NCBI GenBank assembly: GCA_963724015.1
Contig: CAVRTM010000021.1
Location: 1-64,000 of the forward strand
Source of the DNA: CAVRTM01 sp963724015
GTDB taxonomy: Bacteria > Actinomycetota > Actinomycetes > Actinomycetales > Dermatophilaceae
DNA: 64,000 nt
Reading direction: 5' to 3'
Notes under the pieces: generated by a model
What the model was told of the DNA's origin: nothing
Seen by the model: only the letters and a program-made list of their open reading frames with translations
The model's database searches: none
Shown here: positions 30,574-40,346 of the stretch, one piece after another
Position numbering within the stretch: the first letter of the stretch is position 1
Layout: every line of letters begins with the position of its first letter
Translations under genes and position numbers: made by a program

Positions 30574-30711
30574 GTGAGCAAGCGCACCTTCCAGCCGAAC
30601 AACCGTCGCCGGGCCAAGACCCACGGCTTCCGTCTGCGCATGCGCACCCGCGCCGGTCGCGCCATCCTGTCGGCCCGCCGCGGCAAGGGCCGCACCGAGC
30701 TGTCCGCCTAG
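30574..30711 (+). CDS. rpmH: 50S ribosomal protein L34
   Basis: Intact 45-residue protein beginning VSKRTFQPNNRRRAKTHGF and rich in Arg and Lys, matching L34 throughout. GTG at 30574 is preferred over the ATG 12 bases earlier because the family starts M-SKRTFQPNN and a TGGAGA site lies just upstream. First gene of the rpmH-rnpA-yidD-yidC-jag-rsmG-parAB run. Confidence 0.97.
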   Translation: MSKRTFQPNNRRRAKTHGFRLRMRTRAGRAILSARRGKGRTELSA

Positions 30712-30722
30712 AGGATCGGGGC

Positions 30723-31104
30723 GTGCTCCCCGCGCGTCATCGGCTGCGCTCCAGCGCCGATTTCGCGGCCGTGCTGCAGGGGGCGCGCCGTGCCGGCGGA
30801 TCGCGATCGGGCAGTCGCCTCATCGTGGTGCATGCCAACGCAACCGACGCGCGTGCGGGTCAACCGCCGCGGGTCGGTTTTGTTGTCTCCAAGGCCGTCG
30901 GAAACGCCGTGGTGCGCAACCGGACGAAGCGCGTGCCTGCGCCACGCGCTGGCCGCGCGTGTCGACCGGGTGCCTGCTGGCACCGACCTCGTCGTGCGCG
31001 CCAACCCGCCCGCTGCCGTGGCGTCCACGAGCGAGCTCGGCGCCGACGTGGACCGCCTGATGGGCACGGCGCTGCGGCGCCTCGAGCGGTCCGGCCGGCC
31101 GTGA
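30723..31104 (+). CDS. rnpA: Ribonuclease P protein component (frame break)
   Basis: Protein subunit of RNase P, which trims the 5' ends of tRNAs. It starts VLPARHRLRSSADFAAVLQG and carries the RNA-binding core GFVVSKAVGNAVVRNRTKR, the family signature, before a frame change near 30938 leads to LRHALAARVDRVPAGTDLVV and a C-terminal helix. About 126 residues in total, the usual length. It follows rpmH by 11 bases and overlaps yidD by GTGA. Confidence 0.94.
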
Positions 31105-31397
31105 CGTCCTCGCTGCCGCCGCTGCGCACGCTGGTGCGCCGCCCCGTCATCTGGCTCCTGCGCGCCTACCAGCTGGTGCTCTCCCCGATGACACCGCAGA
31201 GCTGCCGGTTCTACCCCTCCTGCTCGGCCTACGCCATCACCGCGATCGAACGGTTCGGGGTCCTCAAGGGCTCCTGGCTCGCGGCCCGACGGCTGCTGCG
31301 CTGCCACCCATGGAACCCCGGGGGCGTCGACCACGTTCCGCAGGCAGGACCCTCGCGCCATCCGGGGCCGGGAACCCCGCACGCGCACTCCCACTAG
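31101..31397 (+). CDS. yidD: YidD membrane protein insertion efficiency factor
   Basis: Intact 98-residue protein with the family motif MTPQSCRFYPSCSAYAITAI, then RFGVLKGSWLAARRLLRCHP and WNPGGVDHVP. YidD is a small membrane-associated helper of YidC-dependent insertion. The GTG start overlaps the rnpA stop (GTGA); the His-rich C terminus (HPGPGTPHAHSH) is lineage-specific. Between rnpA and yidC as in most bacteria. Confidence 0.95.
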   Translation: MTSSLPPLRTLVRRPVIWLLRAYQLVLSPMTPQSCRFYPSCSAYAITAIERFGVLKGSWLAARRLLRCHPWNPGGVDHVPQAGPSRHPGPGTPHAHSH

Positions 31398-31478
31398 ACC
31401 TGGACCGGCCCGGTCGTCACCGACGCCCGGCGCTGCCACCCTGGTGAGTGACCCACTCACCTGACGACAGAGGATTTG

Positions 31479-32575
31479 ATGAACGGCTTCCTGGACACGG
31501 TGCTCTTTCCGCTCGAGTGGTTCGTCGCCACGATCATGGTCGGCTTCCACACGGTGCTGGAGTCCATCGGGCTGCCCGCAGCCTCCGGATGGACCTGGGC
31601 ACTGTCGATCGTGGGGCTGGTGATCGTCCTGCGGATCCTGCTGATCCCGCTGTTCGTCAAGCAGATCCACGCCTCCCGCAAGATGCAGCTGATCCAGCCG
31701 GAGATGCAGAAGATCCAGAAGAAGTACAAGGGCAAGACCGATCCCGACTCCCGTCAGGCCATGACGCAGGAGACGATGGAGCTCTACAAGCGCACGGGCA
31801 CCAACCCGTTCAGCTCGTGCCTGCCGATCCTGCTGCAGTCGCCGTTCTTCTTCGCCCTGTTCCGGGTGCTCAACTCGCTGCCGGCGATCTCCGACGGCAC
31901 CAAGCCGCCGATCGGGCCGCTGAGCCAGTCGCTCGCGTCGCAGGCCGAGCAGTCCACCCTGCTCGGTGCGCAGCTGTCCTCGTCCTTCATGGGCTCGACC
32001 GACGTCACCGTCAAGATCGTCACGGTCGTGCTCATCGTGCTGATGTCGGCCACGACGTTCACCACGCAGCGCCAGCTGATGATGAAGAACATGCCGGCGT
32101 CGTCGCTGGACAACCCGTTCGCCAAGCAGCAGAAGATGCTGCTGTACCTGATGCCGCTGTTCTTCGCGATCTCCGGCATCAACTTCCCGATCGGCGTGCT
32201 GCTGTACTGGCTGACCACCAACCTCTGGTCGATGGGCCAGCAGTTCTACGTCATCCGCCGGATGCCGGCCCCGGGTTCCCTGGCCGAGAAGGCCCTCGAG
32301 GAGCGCCGGATGAAGAGCGGCAAGGAGCACAAGAAGTTCACCCTCCCGGGGCTGCACCACGAGGACCGGCCGACGACGTGCAGGACACCGTCGAGGAGCC
32401 CGCCAAGCCGGTGTCGGGCCAGCGTCAGCAGCCCAAGCGCAAGAAGCGCAACCGTCCGGTGCCGCCGAGCGCCACGAAGCCGGCGACGAAGCCGGCCGCC
32501 AAGCCGGGCGCGCCCGCCCCTGCCAAGCGCACGGCGACCGGTGGCGACACGACGGCCGCAAGCCGGGACGCCTGA
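31479..32575 (+). CDS. yidC: YidC/Oxa1 membrane protein insertase (frame break)
   Basis: Insertase of about 365 residues of the short Gram-positive type. Conserved features: TWALSIVGLVIVLRILLIPL with the hydrophilic-groove arginine in LRILLIP, the cytoplasmic hairpin MQLIQPEMQKIQKKYKGKTD, FALFRVLNSLP and the last helices (MLLYLMPLFFAISGINFPIG, VLLYWLTTNLWSMGQQ). A frame change near 32360 precedes a basic, Lys/Pro/Ala-rich tail. ATG 31479 has an AGAGGA site. Follows yidD after 81 bases. Confidence 0.95.
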
Positions 32576-32700
32576 GCCGGCGGCACGCGCCCCGCCGCCC
32601 TGCCGCGGCGATGCCTCCCCACCAGCGGGGAGACGCCGCAGCCGCCATCCGACCTCGTGCCGACCGCAGGGTCAGGCACCCCGCATCCCAGGAGACGCTC

Positions 32701-33462
32701 ATGACCGACCAGGACTCCACGACGGTGGCTGACCAGCCCGACGACCAGCCTGACCAGCCGCGCGCTGCCGAGCCGCGCCGGCCAGCCGACCCGACCAGCC
32801 GCAGCGCGGCCCAGCCGGACCGGCCGACCAGGCCGAGTCGACCAGCCGTTGCCGAGGCTGCCGCTGGCTCGACAGCGCGGCGGACCACGACGACGCGAGC
32901 GGCGCCGGAGGCGTCCCCGGCCGCCGGCGGCGCGTCCGCCGGTGCGGCTCGAGGGCGACGACGCCGAGGCCCAGGGTGGCGCGCGACGTCGCGGGCGGGT
33001 CACCTGGAGCGCGAGGGCGAGGTGGCGGCGGACTTCCTCGAGCAGCTGCTCGACATCGCCGACCTGGACGGTGACATCGACGTCGACGTGGACGGTGACC
33101 GCGCGGCCGTCGCGATCGTGGACTCCGAGGAAGGGCGCGTGTCGCGCCGTCTCGTCGGGCCGGACGGCAAGGTGCTGGACGCGCTGCAGGAGCTGACGCG
33201 GCTGGCCGTCCAGGCGGCAACGGGTGAGCGGAGCCGGCTGATGCTGGACGTCGCCGGGCACCGGGCCGAGCGCCGCAGCGCGCTGGTGGAGCTCGGCGCG
33301 GACGGTGATCGCGCAGGTCCGGACCACCGGTGAGCAGCAGGCCATGGACCCATGACGGCCTTCGAGCGCAAGGTCGTCCACGACGAGGTCGCCGCGGCCG
33401 GGCTCGGGTCGGATTCCGAGGGTGTCGAGCCGCACCGCCACGTCGTCGTCCTGCCTGGATGA
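32701..33462 (+). CDS. jag: Jag/KhpB-like R3H and KH domain RNA-binding protein (frame breaks)
   Basis: The N terminus is a long disordered stretch rich in Asp, Gln, Pro, Arg and Ala. The KH domain reads AADFLEQLLDIADLDGDIDV, ERVSRRLVGPDGKVLDALQ-like GRVSRRLVGPDGKVLDALQE and RLAVQAATGERSRLMLDVAG. After a frame change near 33290 the R3H domain follows (DPMTAFERKVVHDEVAAAGL then GVEPHRHVVVLPG). Small RNA-binding proteins of this family sit next to yidC in most Gram-positives. Its stop overlaps the rsmG start by ATGA. Confidence 0.88.
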
Positions 33463-34307
33463 CGCTGTCGTTTCACGTGGAACTACCACCGCGCCCCGCT
33501 CACACCGACGATGGGTGCTGCCGTGACCGCTGATCGTCCGGGCCGAGCGCCACGGACGGCGACGTGCGGCCACGGCCGGCGGACGGCGGCGTGCACGGGC
33601 GATGGGCGCTGCGGTACCTCCGCCGGCGCCGGCGGTGGCCGCCGAGGTGTTCGGGGACCGGTGGCGCTCGCCGAAGCGGTTCGCCGGCATCCTCGCCGAC
33701 AGCGGGGTCTCCCACGGGCTGGTGGGACCGCGCGAGGTGCCCCGGCTCTGGGAACGGCACGTGCTCAACTGCGCGGTGGTCCACCCGGCCCTCCCGCACG
33801 GACGCCGAGGTGATCGACGTCGGCTCGGGTGCCGGTCTGCCGGGGCTCGCCCTGGCGATCGCGCGTCCCGACGTCCGGATGCACCTGGTGGAGCCCATGC
33901 TTCGTCGCACGAACTGGCTCTGCGCGGCCGTCGACGAGCTGGGACTGGACAACGTCGAGGTGCACCGGGGCCGGGCCGAGCAGTTCTGGGACCAGTGTCG
34001 GCGCCCGTGGTGACCGCCCGGGCGGTGGCAGGCTGGGTGAGCTCGCACGCTGGTCGCTGCCACTGCTGCAGCCTGGAGGGTCGATGCTGGCGCTGAAGGG
34101 CGCGTCTCGCGCAGGAGGAGCTGGACGCCGACCGGGCCCTCGCTGCGCCGGTTGGGCGCCGTGTCGGACGCGGTCGAGACGTACGGCGCTGACGCGGTGT
34201 CGCCGGCGACCATCGTGGTGCGCGTGACGCTCGGCACCAAGCCGGCTCGCCGCGAGCGGGCGGCGAAAGCGCCCGCCAAGCGGTCCGGCCGGCGCCGGCC
34301 GCGCTGA
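33459..34307 (+). CDS. rsmG: RsmG 16S rRNA (guanine-527 N7)-methyltransferase (several frame breaks)
   Basis: SAM-dependent methyltransferase. The readable blocks are AEVFGDRWRSPKRFAGILAD, SHGLVGPREVPRLWERHVLN, the SAM motif EVIDVGSGAGLPGLALAIAR, MHLVEPMLRRTNWL and a C-terminal YGADAVSPATIVVRVTLGTK. At least three frame changes separate them (near 33800, 34000 and 34110). ATG 33459 overlaps the jag stop and would make the parS site at 33470 part of the N terminus (MTLSFHVELPP), as in related organisms; the start could instead be ATG 33602. Both ends are therefore less sure than the middle. Confidence 0.85.
33470..33483. promoter_or_regulatory. parS site
   Basis: GTTTCACGTGGAAC, one base from the bacterial parS consensus GTTTCACGTGAAAC, at the jag-rsmG junction, 2.6 kb before parB. 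ParB nucleates here for origin segregation. Confidence 0.85.
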
Positions 34308-35096
34308 CGTCGGGCCGCCCCCGAGCCCACGCGCGGCAGTGCTGCCGAGGCGGCCACGGCGGGACGCCCCAAAGCCGGCCCGACGCGGGCGGCGCAGTCC
34401 AGACGGGAACGACGAGGAGAAGCGGCGGAAGGCAAGCTCCGCCCGCGCGGTGTGTGCTGTCAGGAAGCCGCTCCGGAACCGGATACGGTAGGGGCGCGTC
34501 GGGGAGAACCCCCTTCGGCAAACGAGAATGAGGTGACGGGTGTCGACGTCTGGACTGGCTCCATCGGGGCTGGGTTGGCCGATAGCCGAGGTCGGCGAAC
34601 CCACCGCGGACGCGCGGGGGGGCTTGGCTGGCCCGCCCCGAGTTCCGCGCGCCGGGGCGCTCCGCCTCCGGACCTCGTCGGACGTGCACGCTTCCCGGCG
34701 CCCTCGCCGGTGTGAAGATGAGGTTTCCCGTGAAATCCCGACGGTTTCCCGTGCAACGCCGTGAGACGCCTTCGGGGGGCCGCGGCAAACGCTGCCGTCA
34801 ACGATGGCGGTGGCCGAGGCGGCGCTGGCCGAGACGGCCGGTGGGAGCCGACAACCAGCCCCTGCGAAGGCCTGACCGACCGCGCTCGCGGCGGACGTCG
34901 CCCGATCGTGCCGGAGGGCACCGTCGCCAGCGCGACGTTCGCGCCGGACACCGCCCCCGCGGAGGCGTCGCGCCGCCGCCGGATCAGTCGGGCCGGCCGA
35001 GGACGTGAGCCGCGCCCCGCCAGCAACGCGTCGCGCGAACGACGTTCCACGTGAAACACGAGCGAGCCGCACGCGAGCACCGGTCCGGACGCCGGC
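34308..35096 (+). other. Region before the parA Walker domain: probable extended ParA N terminus with degenerate parS sites
   Basis: No intact gene reads through these 789 bases. From GTG 34540 a frame encodes about 60 residues and then EVSREIPTVSRATP, which is what two degenerate parS sequences (34723-34736 and 34744-34757, GTTTCCCGTGAAAT and GTTTCCCGTGCAAC) give in that frame. Just before parA another frame reads NTSEPHASTGPDAGVTQVER straight into the recognised ParA. This looks like a long low-complexity ParA N terminus broken by indels. The first 230 bases after rsmG are probably intergenic, with TACGGT at 34484 as a possible -10 element. Confidence 0.45.
35044..35057. promoter_or_regulatory. 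parS site
   Basis: GTTCCACGTGAAAC, one base from the parS consensus, 40 bases before the conservative parA start and probably inside its true coding frame. Confidence 0.85.
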
Positions 35097-36037
35097 GTGA
35101 CGCAGGTGGAGCGCGAGCGCGCCGCGCTTGCCGACGCGCTGCCACCCACGGACGACGACACTCCGTTGGCCCGGCAGGTCGCCGTGGACGCCCGTCGGCG
35201 GATCACCCTGTCCGGCAAGGCATTTCCCAAGCCCGACCAGACGCGGATCCTGACGGTCGCCAACCAGAAGGGCGGCGTCGGGAAGACCACGACCACCGTC
35301 AACGTCGCCGCGGCGTTGGCCCAGGCCGGTCTTCGGGTCCTGGTCATCGACATCGACCCCCAAGGCAACGCCAGCACGGCCTTGGGTATCGACCATCATG
35401 CCGAGGTGTCCAGCATCTACGACGTGCTCGTGGACGGGATGGACATCGGCGAAGTGGTCCAGGAGTGCCCGGACATCCCGAACCTCTGGTGTGCGCCCGC
35501 GACGATCGACCTGGCCGGGGCCGAGATCGAGCTGGTCAGCCTGGTGGCCCGGGAGACCCGCATGCAGCGCGCGCTGCGCAGCTACATCGACCGGCGGCCG
35601 CGCGCGGTGAGGAGCGGCTCGACTACGTGCTGATCGACTGCCCACCGAGCCTCGGCCTGTTGACGGTCAACGCCTTCGTCGCCGCGGAAGAGGTGTTCAT
35701 CCCGATCCAGTGCGAGTACTACGCCCTCGAGGGCCTCTCGCAGCTGCTGAAGAACATCCAGCTGATCAAGACCCACCTGAACCCTGACCTGCATGTCTCC
35801 ACGATCCTGCTGACCATGTACGACGGCCGCACCCGCCTGTCGGCGCAGGTGGCCGACGACGTCCGCAGCCACTTCCCGGAGCAGGTCCTGCGCACGACGG
35901 TCCCCCGTTCGGTGCGCATCTCCGAGGCGCCGAGTCATGGGCAGACCGTGATGACGTACGACCCATCCAGCAGTGGCGCCCTCTCCTACCTCGAAGCCGC
36001 CGGCGAGCTCGCCGATCGCGGCTCCAGCGCGAAGTAG
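35097..36037 (+). CDS. parA: ParA chromosome-partitioning ATPase (frame break)
   Basis: Deviant-Walker ATPase that drives origin segregation with ParB. The nucleotide-binding motif is LTVANQKGGVGKTTTTVNVA with both signature lysines, followed by LVIDIDPQGNASTALGI. After a frame change near 35605 come YVLIDCPPSLGLLTVNAFVA, PIQCEYYALEGLSQL and the C-terminal PRSVRISEAPSHGQTVMTYD. GTG 35097 is the conservative start but has no ribosome site, and the open frame and parS pattern upstream suggest the protein begins earlier, perhaps at GTG 34540. parB follows after 63 bases. Confidence 0.93.
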
Positions 36038-36100
36038 TGCCATGTCCACCGCCGCGCATTGCACCGTCCCGAGTTCTGCCCCAATGAGAGGTTCACGTTC

Positions 36101-37654
36101 ATGAGTGAGAAGCGCCGAGCGCTCGGTCGCGGTCTGGGGGCGCTCATCCCCAGCACGCCCCCCGGAGACAACGGCAGCCGGCCGGTCGACGTCTTCTTCA
36201 AGGACAACTCCGGCGGAGCGCGCGCGGCCCAGCGTCTTCGGTCCGGTCGTCCGCGAGGGCGAAGCCGGCGATGTTTCACGGGAAACCGAGCAGCGCCTCG
36301 GGATAACACGTCCGGCGGCGGGCGACCCCGCGGTTTCACGGGAAACGGCCCGCGAGGACGGGGGTGCTCCTGTCGATGAGGTTGGCACTGCGCCGGTCGG
36401 TACAGCTGCGGCCGCGACCGAGGCAGGCGCCGTGGCTGTGGACGAGTCCGGCACCGTGGCCCATGGCGAAGGTTTCACGGGAAACACCACCGATCGAGCC
36501 GGGCGGCGCCGCATCGGACGGGGTCTCGGCGCCGGTCCTGGACGGCCGCGGTGCCGACGTCAGGTGGACCGACCTCGCACCGGGAGAGGTCGGCCTGCAG
36601 GGGTTGGCGCGCATGGCGACGCCGACTGGTCCAGTGACGGCGAGACGGCGACGGGAGGCCTCGTTGGGCGTCATGTCCGATCGTTCGGACACCAATAGCG
36701 CGCCCGACACGCGGGCGGCGAGGACGCGGCACCTGGCCCGGATGGCGTGGATGCCGCGTCAGCCGTGCCCGACGTGAATGGCCTCACGCCGGTGCCAGGT
36801 GCGTGGTTCGCCGAGCTGCCGGTCGCTGTCGATCCGCCCGAACCCACGTCAGCCCCGCACGGTCTTCGACGACGACGACATGGCCGAGCTGGCCCACAGC
36901 ATCGCCGAGATCGGCGTGCTGCAGCCGGTGGTCGTCCGGCCCATCCCGGTCGATGAGCTGGCCGATGTCGTCGCGCAGCCGGGCCAGGAGCGGGCTCAGT
37001 ACGAGCTGATCATGGGCGAGCGCCGCTGGCGCGCCACCCAGGAGGCCGGCCTGGCCACGATCCCGGCCATCATCAAGGAGACGCACGACGACGACCTCCT
37101 GCGCGACGCCCTGCTGGAGAACCTCCACCGCAGCCAGCTCAACGCCCTGGAGGAGGCCGCCGCCTACCAGCAGCTGCTGGACGACTTCGGCTGCACCCAC
37201 GACGAGCTGGCCACGCGGATCGGTCGGTCGCGGCCGCAGATCTCCAACACCCTTCGTCTGCTCAAGCTGCCCCCGCTGGTGCAGCGGCGCGTGGCGGCGG
37301 GCGTGCTGAGTGCCGGCCACGCCCGCGCGCTGCTCGGCCTGGCGGACGGTGCTGCCATGGAGCGCCTGGCCCAGCGGATCGTGGCCGAGGGGCTGTCGGT
37401 GCGCAACGTCGAGGAGATCGTGACGATCGGCAGCAACGACGCGCCGCGGCCGGCTCGCCGCCCCCGCGCCGGCGCCCGTCATCCTCAGCTGGACGACATC
37501 GCCGCCCGGCTCTCCGACCGCTTCGACACCCGCGTCAGCATCGCCCTGGGCCAGCGCAAGGGCAAGCTGACGGTCGAGTTCGCCTCGGTCGACGACCTGC
37601 AACCGCATCGTCGAGCTGCTCGGGTCAGCCCCGGAGCAGGTTGACGGCGACTGA
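36101..37654 (+). CDS. parB: ParB chromosome-partitioning protein with a long parS-bearing linker (frame breaks)
   Basis: The N terminus MSEKRRALGRGLGALIPSTP is the ParA-stimulating motif. The CTPase/DNA-binding core begins about 245 codons later: RPNPRQPRTVFDDDDMAELA, MGERRWRATQEAG, LLENLHRSQLNALEEAAAYQ and the helix-turn-helix TRIGRSRPQISNTLRLLKLP, then a C-terminal dimerisation domain ending LNRIVELLGSAPEQVDGD. Usual linkers are a few dozen residues, so the segment at ~36.2-36.8 kb is expanded. It is low-complexity and reads VSRET three times, each encoded by a parS site. At least four frame changes (near 36230, 36410, 36790 and 37600) occur. Confidence 0.93.
36273..36485. promoter_or_regulatory. 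Three parS sites inside parB
   Basis: GTTTCACGGGAAAC occurs exactly three times: 36273-36286, 36333-36346 and 36472-36485. Each differs from GTTTCACGTGAAAC by one central base and encodes the residues VSRET in the ParB linker frame. Confidence 0.8.
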
Positions 37655-37786
37655 CCGCGCGGTACGTGGTCGGTGCGGCTGGATCCGCTGCACCGGCCTG
37701 CTCGCCGCTGTCCCGGTGCGTGCCGGCGGTCTCCCGCGAGCGGCCGGCGACCGGGGGCCGGACCCGGAGCCGGTCGGGGCGCCGCG

Positions 37787-38753
37787 TCAGAGCGCGGGGC
37801 TTGGTGCTGAGGTGCTCGACCCGGCACGCTCGACAAGCCGGGCGTAGACCGCGGTCGGGTCGAAGCCGGCCGCCTCGAGCGCCAGCGGGACCAGGGAGGT
37901 CTCGGTCATCCCCGGGGAGATGTTGCCCTCGAGGAACCACGGCGTGCCCTCGGCGTCGATGATCAGGTCCATCCGGGACAGGTGACGGTGGCCCAGCACG
38001 CGGTACGCCGTCAGCGCGGCGTCGGCGGCCGCTGCCGCCGCCTCGGGTGTCAGGCGGGCCGGGGCGAAGAACTCCGTGGCACCTGCGGTGTAGCGCGCGT
38101 CGTAGCTGTAGACACCGCCGTCGGGCACGATCTCGACGGCCGGAAGTGCCTGCGGTTCGCCGTTCTCGTCCTCCAGGACCGTCACGCTCACCTCGGTGCC
38201 GGCGATGAACGTTCCAGCAGAGCGATATCACCGTACGCATAGGCGGCCGACCATCGCCGTGGGCAGCTCCCTGGCGGTTCGGACGATGCTCAGGCCGAGG
38301 GCCGAGCCTCCGCGAGCCGGCTTCACTGCGAGCGGCAGGCCGAGGGACGACACCACCGCGTCCAGGACCGCGGCGGCTCCCAGCTCGCGGAAGGTGGCGT
38401 GCGGAGAGCGCCACACCACCGGGTGTCGACACGCCGGCGGCGCTGACGAGTGCCTTGGCGACGGGCTTGTCCCAGGTGAGCCGGCAGGAGGCCGGCCGCG
38501 CGCCGACATACGGAATCTCGAGCGTCTGCAGCACGTCGCGCAGTGCGCCGTCCTCGCCCGTGGCGCCGTGCAGCACCGGCCAGACCACGTCCGGCCGGGT
38601 CGCCCTGATGGTGTCGAGCAGGGTCGAGTCGACGTCGCGGACATGTGTCTCGCAGCCGGCGCGGGCGAGCGCGTCGGCGACGCGACGGCCTGAGCGCAGC
38701 GAGACGTCGCGCTCGTGGCTGAGTCCGCCGGCGAGGACCAGGACGTGGGTCAT
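37787..38753 (-). CDS. ddl: D-alanine--D-alanine ligase family protein (frame breaks)
   Basis: ATP-grasp ligase of about 320 residues. It starts MTHVLVLAGGLSHERDVSLR and continues with VVWPVLHGATGEDGALRDVL, IPYVGARPASCRLTWDKPVA, LPLAVKPARGGSALGLSIV, EDENGEPQALPAVEIVPDGG and the metal-binding DLIIDAEGTPWFLEGNISPG. It would make the D-Ala-D-Ala dipeptide for peptidoglycan. Frame changes lie near 38415 and 38210. It is convergent with parB. Whether it is the main Ddl or a second copy cannot be told from this window. Confidence 0.88.
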
Positions 38754-38820
38754 GTCGTTCTCCTTGACGAGAGCGGGCTCGTGCGGCCTGTGCGAGTGAC
38801 GCACGACGGCGTGCGTGCAG

Positions 38821-38837
38821 GGTGACGATATATCACC
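38821..38837. promoter_or_regulatory. Dyad GGTGA-N7-TCACC upstream of ddl
   Basis: A 17-base inverted repeat with arms GGTGA/TCACC around an AT-rich centre (GATATATC overlaps it), 68-84 bases before the ddl start, between the aminotransferase stop and ddl. The AT-rich core stands out in this GC-rich sequence and could be both a -10 element and an operator. Confidence 0.35.
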
Positions 38838-38844
38838 GGACGGG

Positions 38845-40156
38845 TCAGAAGGAGTCGGGGCCGGGCATCTGGACCGACGGCGCGGACCCGTCGGAGCCGG
38901 GCGCCGAACCGGCCGCCGTGCCGAACGTCTCGATCAGCTCGAGCTCGCTGCGTACGACGCCGGAGAACCGGCGGACACCCTCGCGGATGCGGTCGGGGTC
39001 GGGGTAGCAGTAGGAGAGACGGGCGTAGCGGTGGCCGGTGCCGTCGGCGAAGAAGCCGGTGCCCGGCGCGTAGGCCACCCGCTCGGTCACGGCCCGCGGC
39101 AGCATCGCCTTGGCGTTCACGCCGTCGGGCAGGGTGACCCAGACGTAGAACCCGCCGTCCGGATGCGTCCAGGACGCCTCGGGCAGCAGGCTGCTGAGGG
39201 CGTCGAGCATGGCGTCACGCCGTTCGCGGTAGAGCTCGCGGTAGACCTTGATCTGCGCCTGCCAGTCGCAGCCGGCCAGGTAGCTGGAGACGGTCATCTG
39301 CGCGAACGCACTCGGGCACAGGATGGCCGACTCCGAGGCCAGGACCAGCTTCTCCCGCACGGCGTGCGGCGCGACGGCCCAGCCGACCCGCAGCCCGGGG
39401 GCGAACGTCTTGGAGAAGGAGCCGAGGTAGACCACGCCCTCCTCGGACAGGGAGCGCATCGCCGGGTAGGGCTCGCGGTCGAAGCCGAGCAGGCCGTAGG
39501 GGTTGTCCTCGAGCACGAGGATGCCGTGCCGGGCGCAGATGTCGAGGATCTGCGGGCGCCGCTGCACCGTCAGCGTCGTGCCGGCGGGGTTGGAGAACGT
39601 GGGCACGGTGTAGAGGAACTTGATCCGCTGGCCGGCGGCCTCGCAGGGCGACGATGCGCTCCTCCAGCGCGGCGGGCACCAGGCCCTCGTCGTCGGAGGT
39701 CACGTGGGCCACCTGCGCCTGGTACGCCGCAAAGACCCCGAGCGCGCCGACGTAGCTCGGCGCCTCGGCCAGGATCACGTCACCGGGGTCGATGAACACC
39801 CGGGTGACCAGGTCCAGCGCCTGCTGCGACCCGGTCGTGACCACGATGTCGTCGGCGTGGGCGCGGATGCCCTCCAGCGCCATCACCTCGAGGATCTGTT
39901 CCCGCAGCCGCGCGTCGCCCTGGCCGGAGCCGTACTGCAAGGCGGTGGCGCCGTGGGTGCTGAGCAGCTGCTGCACCGTCTCCGCCACGGTGTCCATCGG
40001 CAGGGCGGACAGGTAGGGCATCCCGCCGGCGAGGGAGACCACCTCCGGGCGGGAGGCGACCGAGAACAGCGCGCGGATCTCCGAGGCCGTCATGCCCGCC
40101 GTGCGCTGGGCGTAGGAACCCCTCCAGGGGTCCAGGCGCGAGCCGTGCTCGGTCAT
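38845..40156 (-). CDS. PLP-dependent class I/II aminotransferase (frame break)
   Basis: About 437 residues. It begins MTEHGSRLDPWRGSYAQRTA and has the fold-type I features YGSGQGDARLREQILEVMAL, TTGSQQALDLVTRVFIDPGD, ILVLEDNPYGLLGFDREPYP and the PLP-binding lysine in YLGSFSKTFAPGLRVGWAVA. The sequence style is that of the aromatic/2-aminoadipate group close to MocR C-terminal domains, without a DNA-binding part; the substrate is not known. A frame change near 39640 lies in the middle. ATG 40156 follows AAGGAGGACC. Same strand as ddl, 91 bases upstream of it. Confidence 0.88.
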
Positions 40157-40273
40157 GGTCGGTCCTCCTTCCGGTGCGGTGCTGCTCGGGGGTGTACGGG
40201 TGCGGAACACGCGTGGTAGGAGTCTGACATGAGGGCCCACGAGGATGGCGGAGCGTCTCGCGGGCCGCGCCCT

Positions 40274-40287
40274 GTTTCACGGGAAAC
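40274..40287. promoter_or_regulatory. parS site
   Basis: GTTTCACGGGAAAC, identical to the three copies inside parB, in the divergent region between the aminotransferase and the GNAT gene. If the GNAT gene began at ATG 40245, this site would encode FHGKP at its N terminus. Confidence 0.75.
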
Positions 40288-40346
40288 CGGCAGGACCCGC
40301 CACGCGGCCGCCGTGGCGCGCGAGGCCTCCCGAGGATGCGGCCGCG

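Noticed and set aside
30708..34788. Very long minus-strand open frames across rnpA-yidC-jag-rsmG
   Set aside because: The plus strand carries well-known genes in conserved order; the minus-strand products are low-complexity Arg/Gly-rich shadows.
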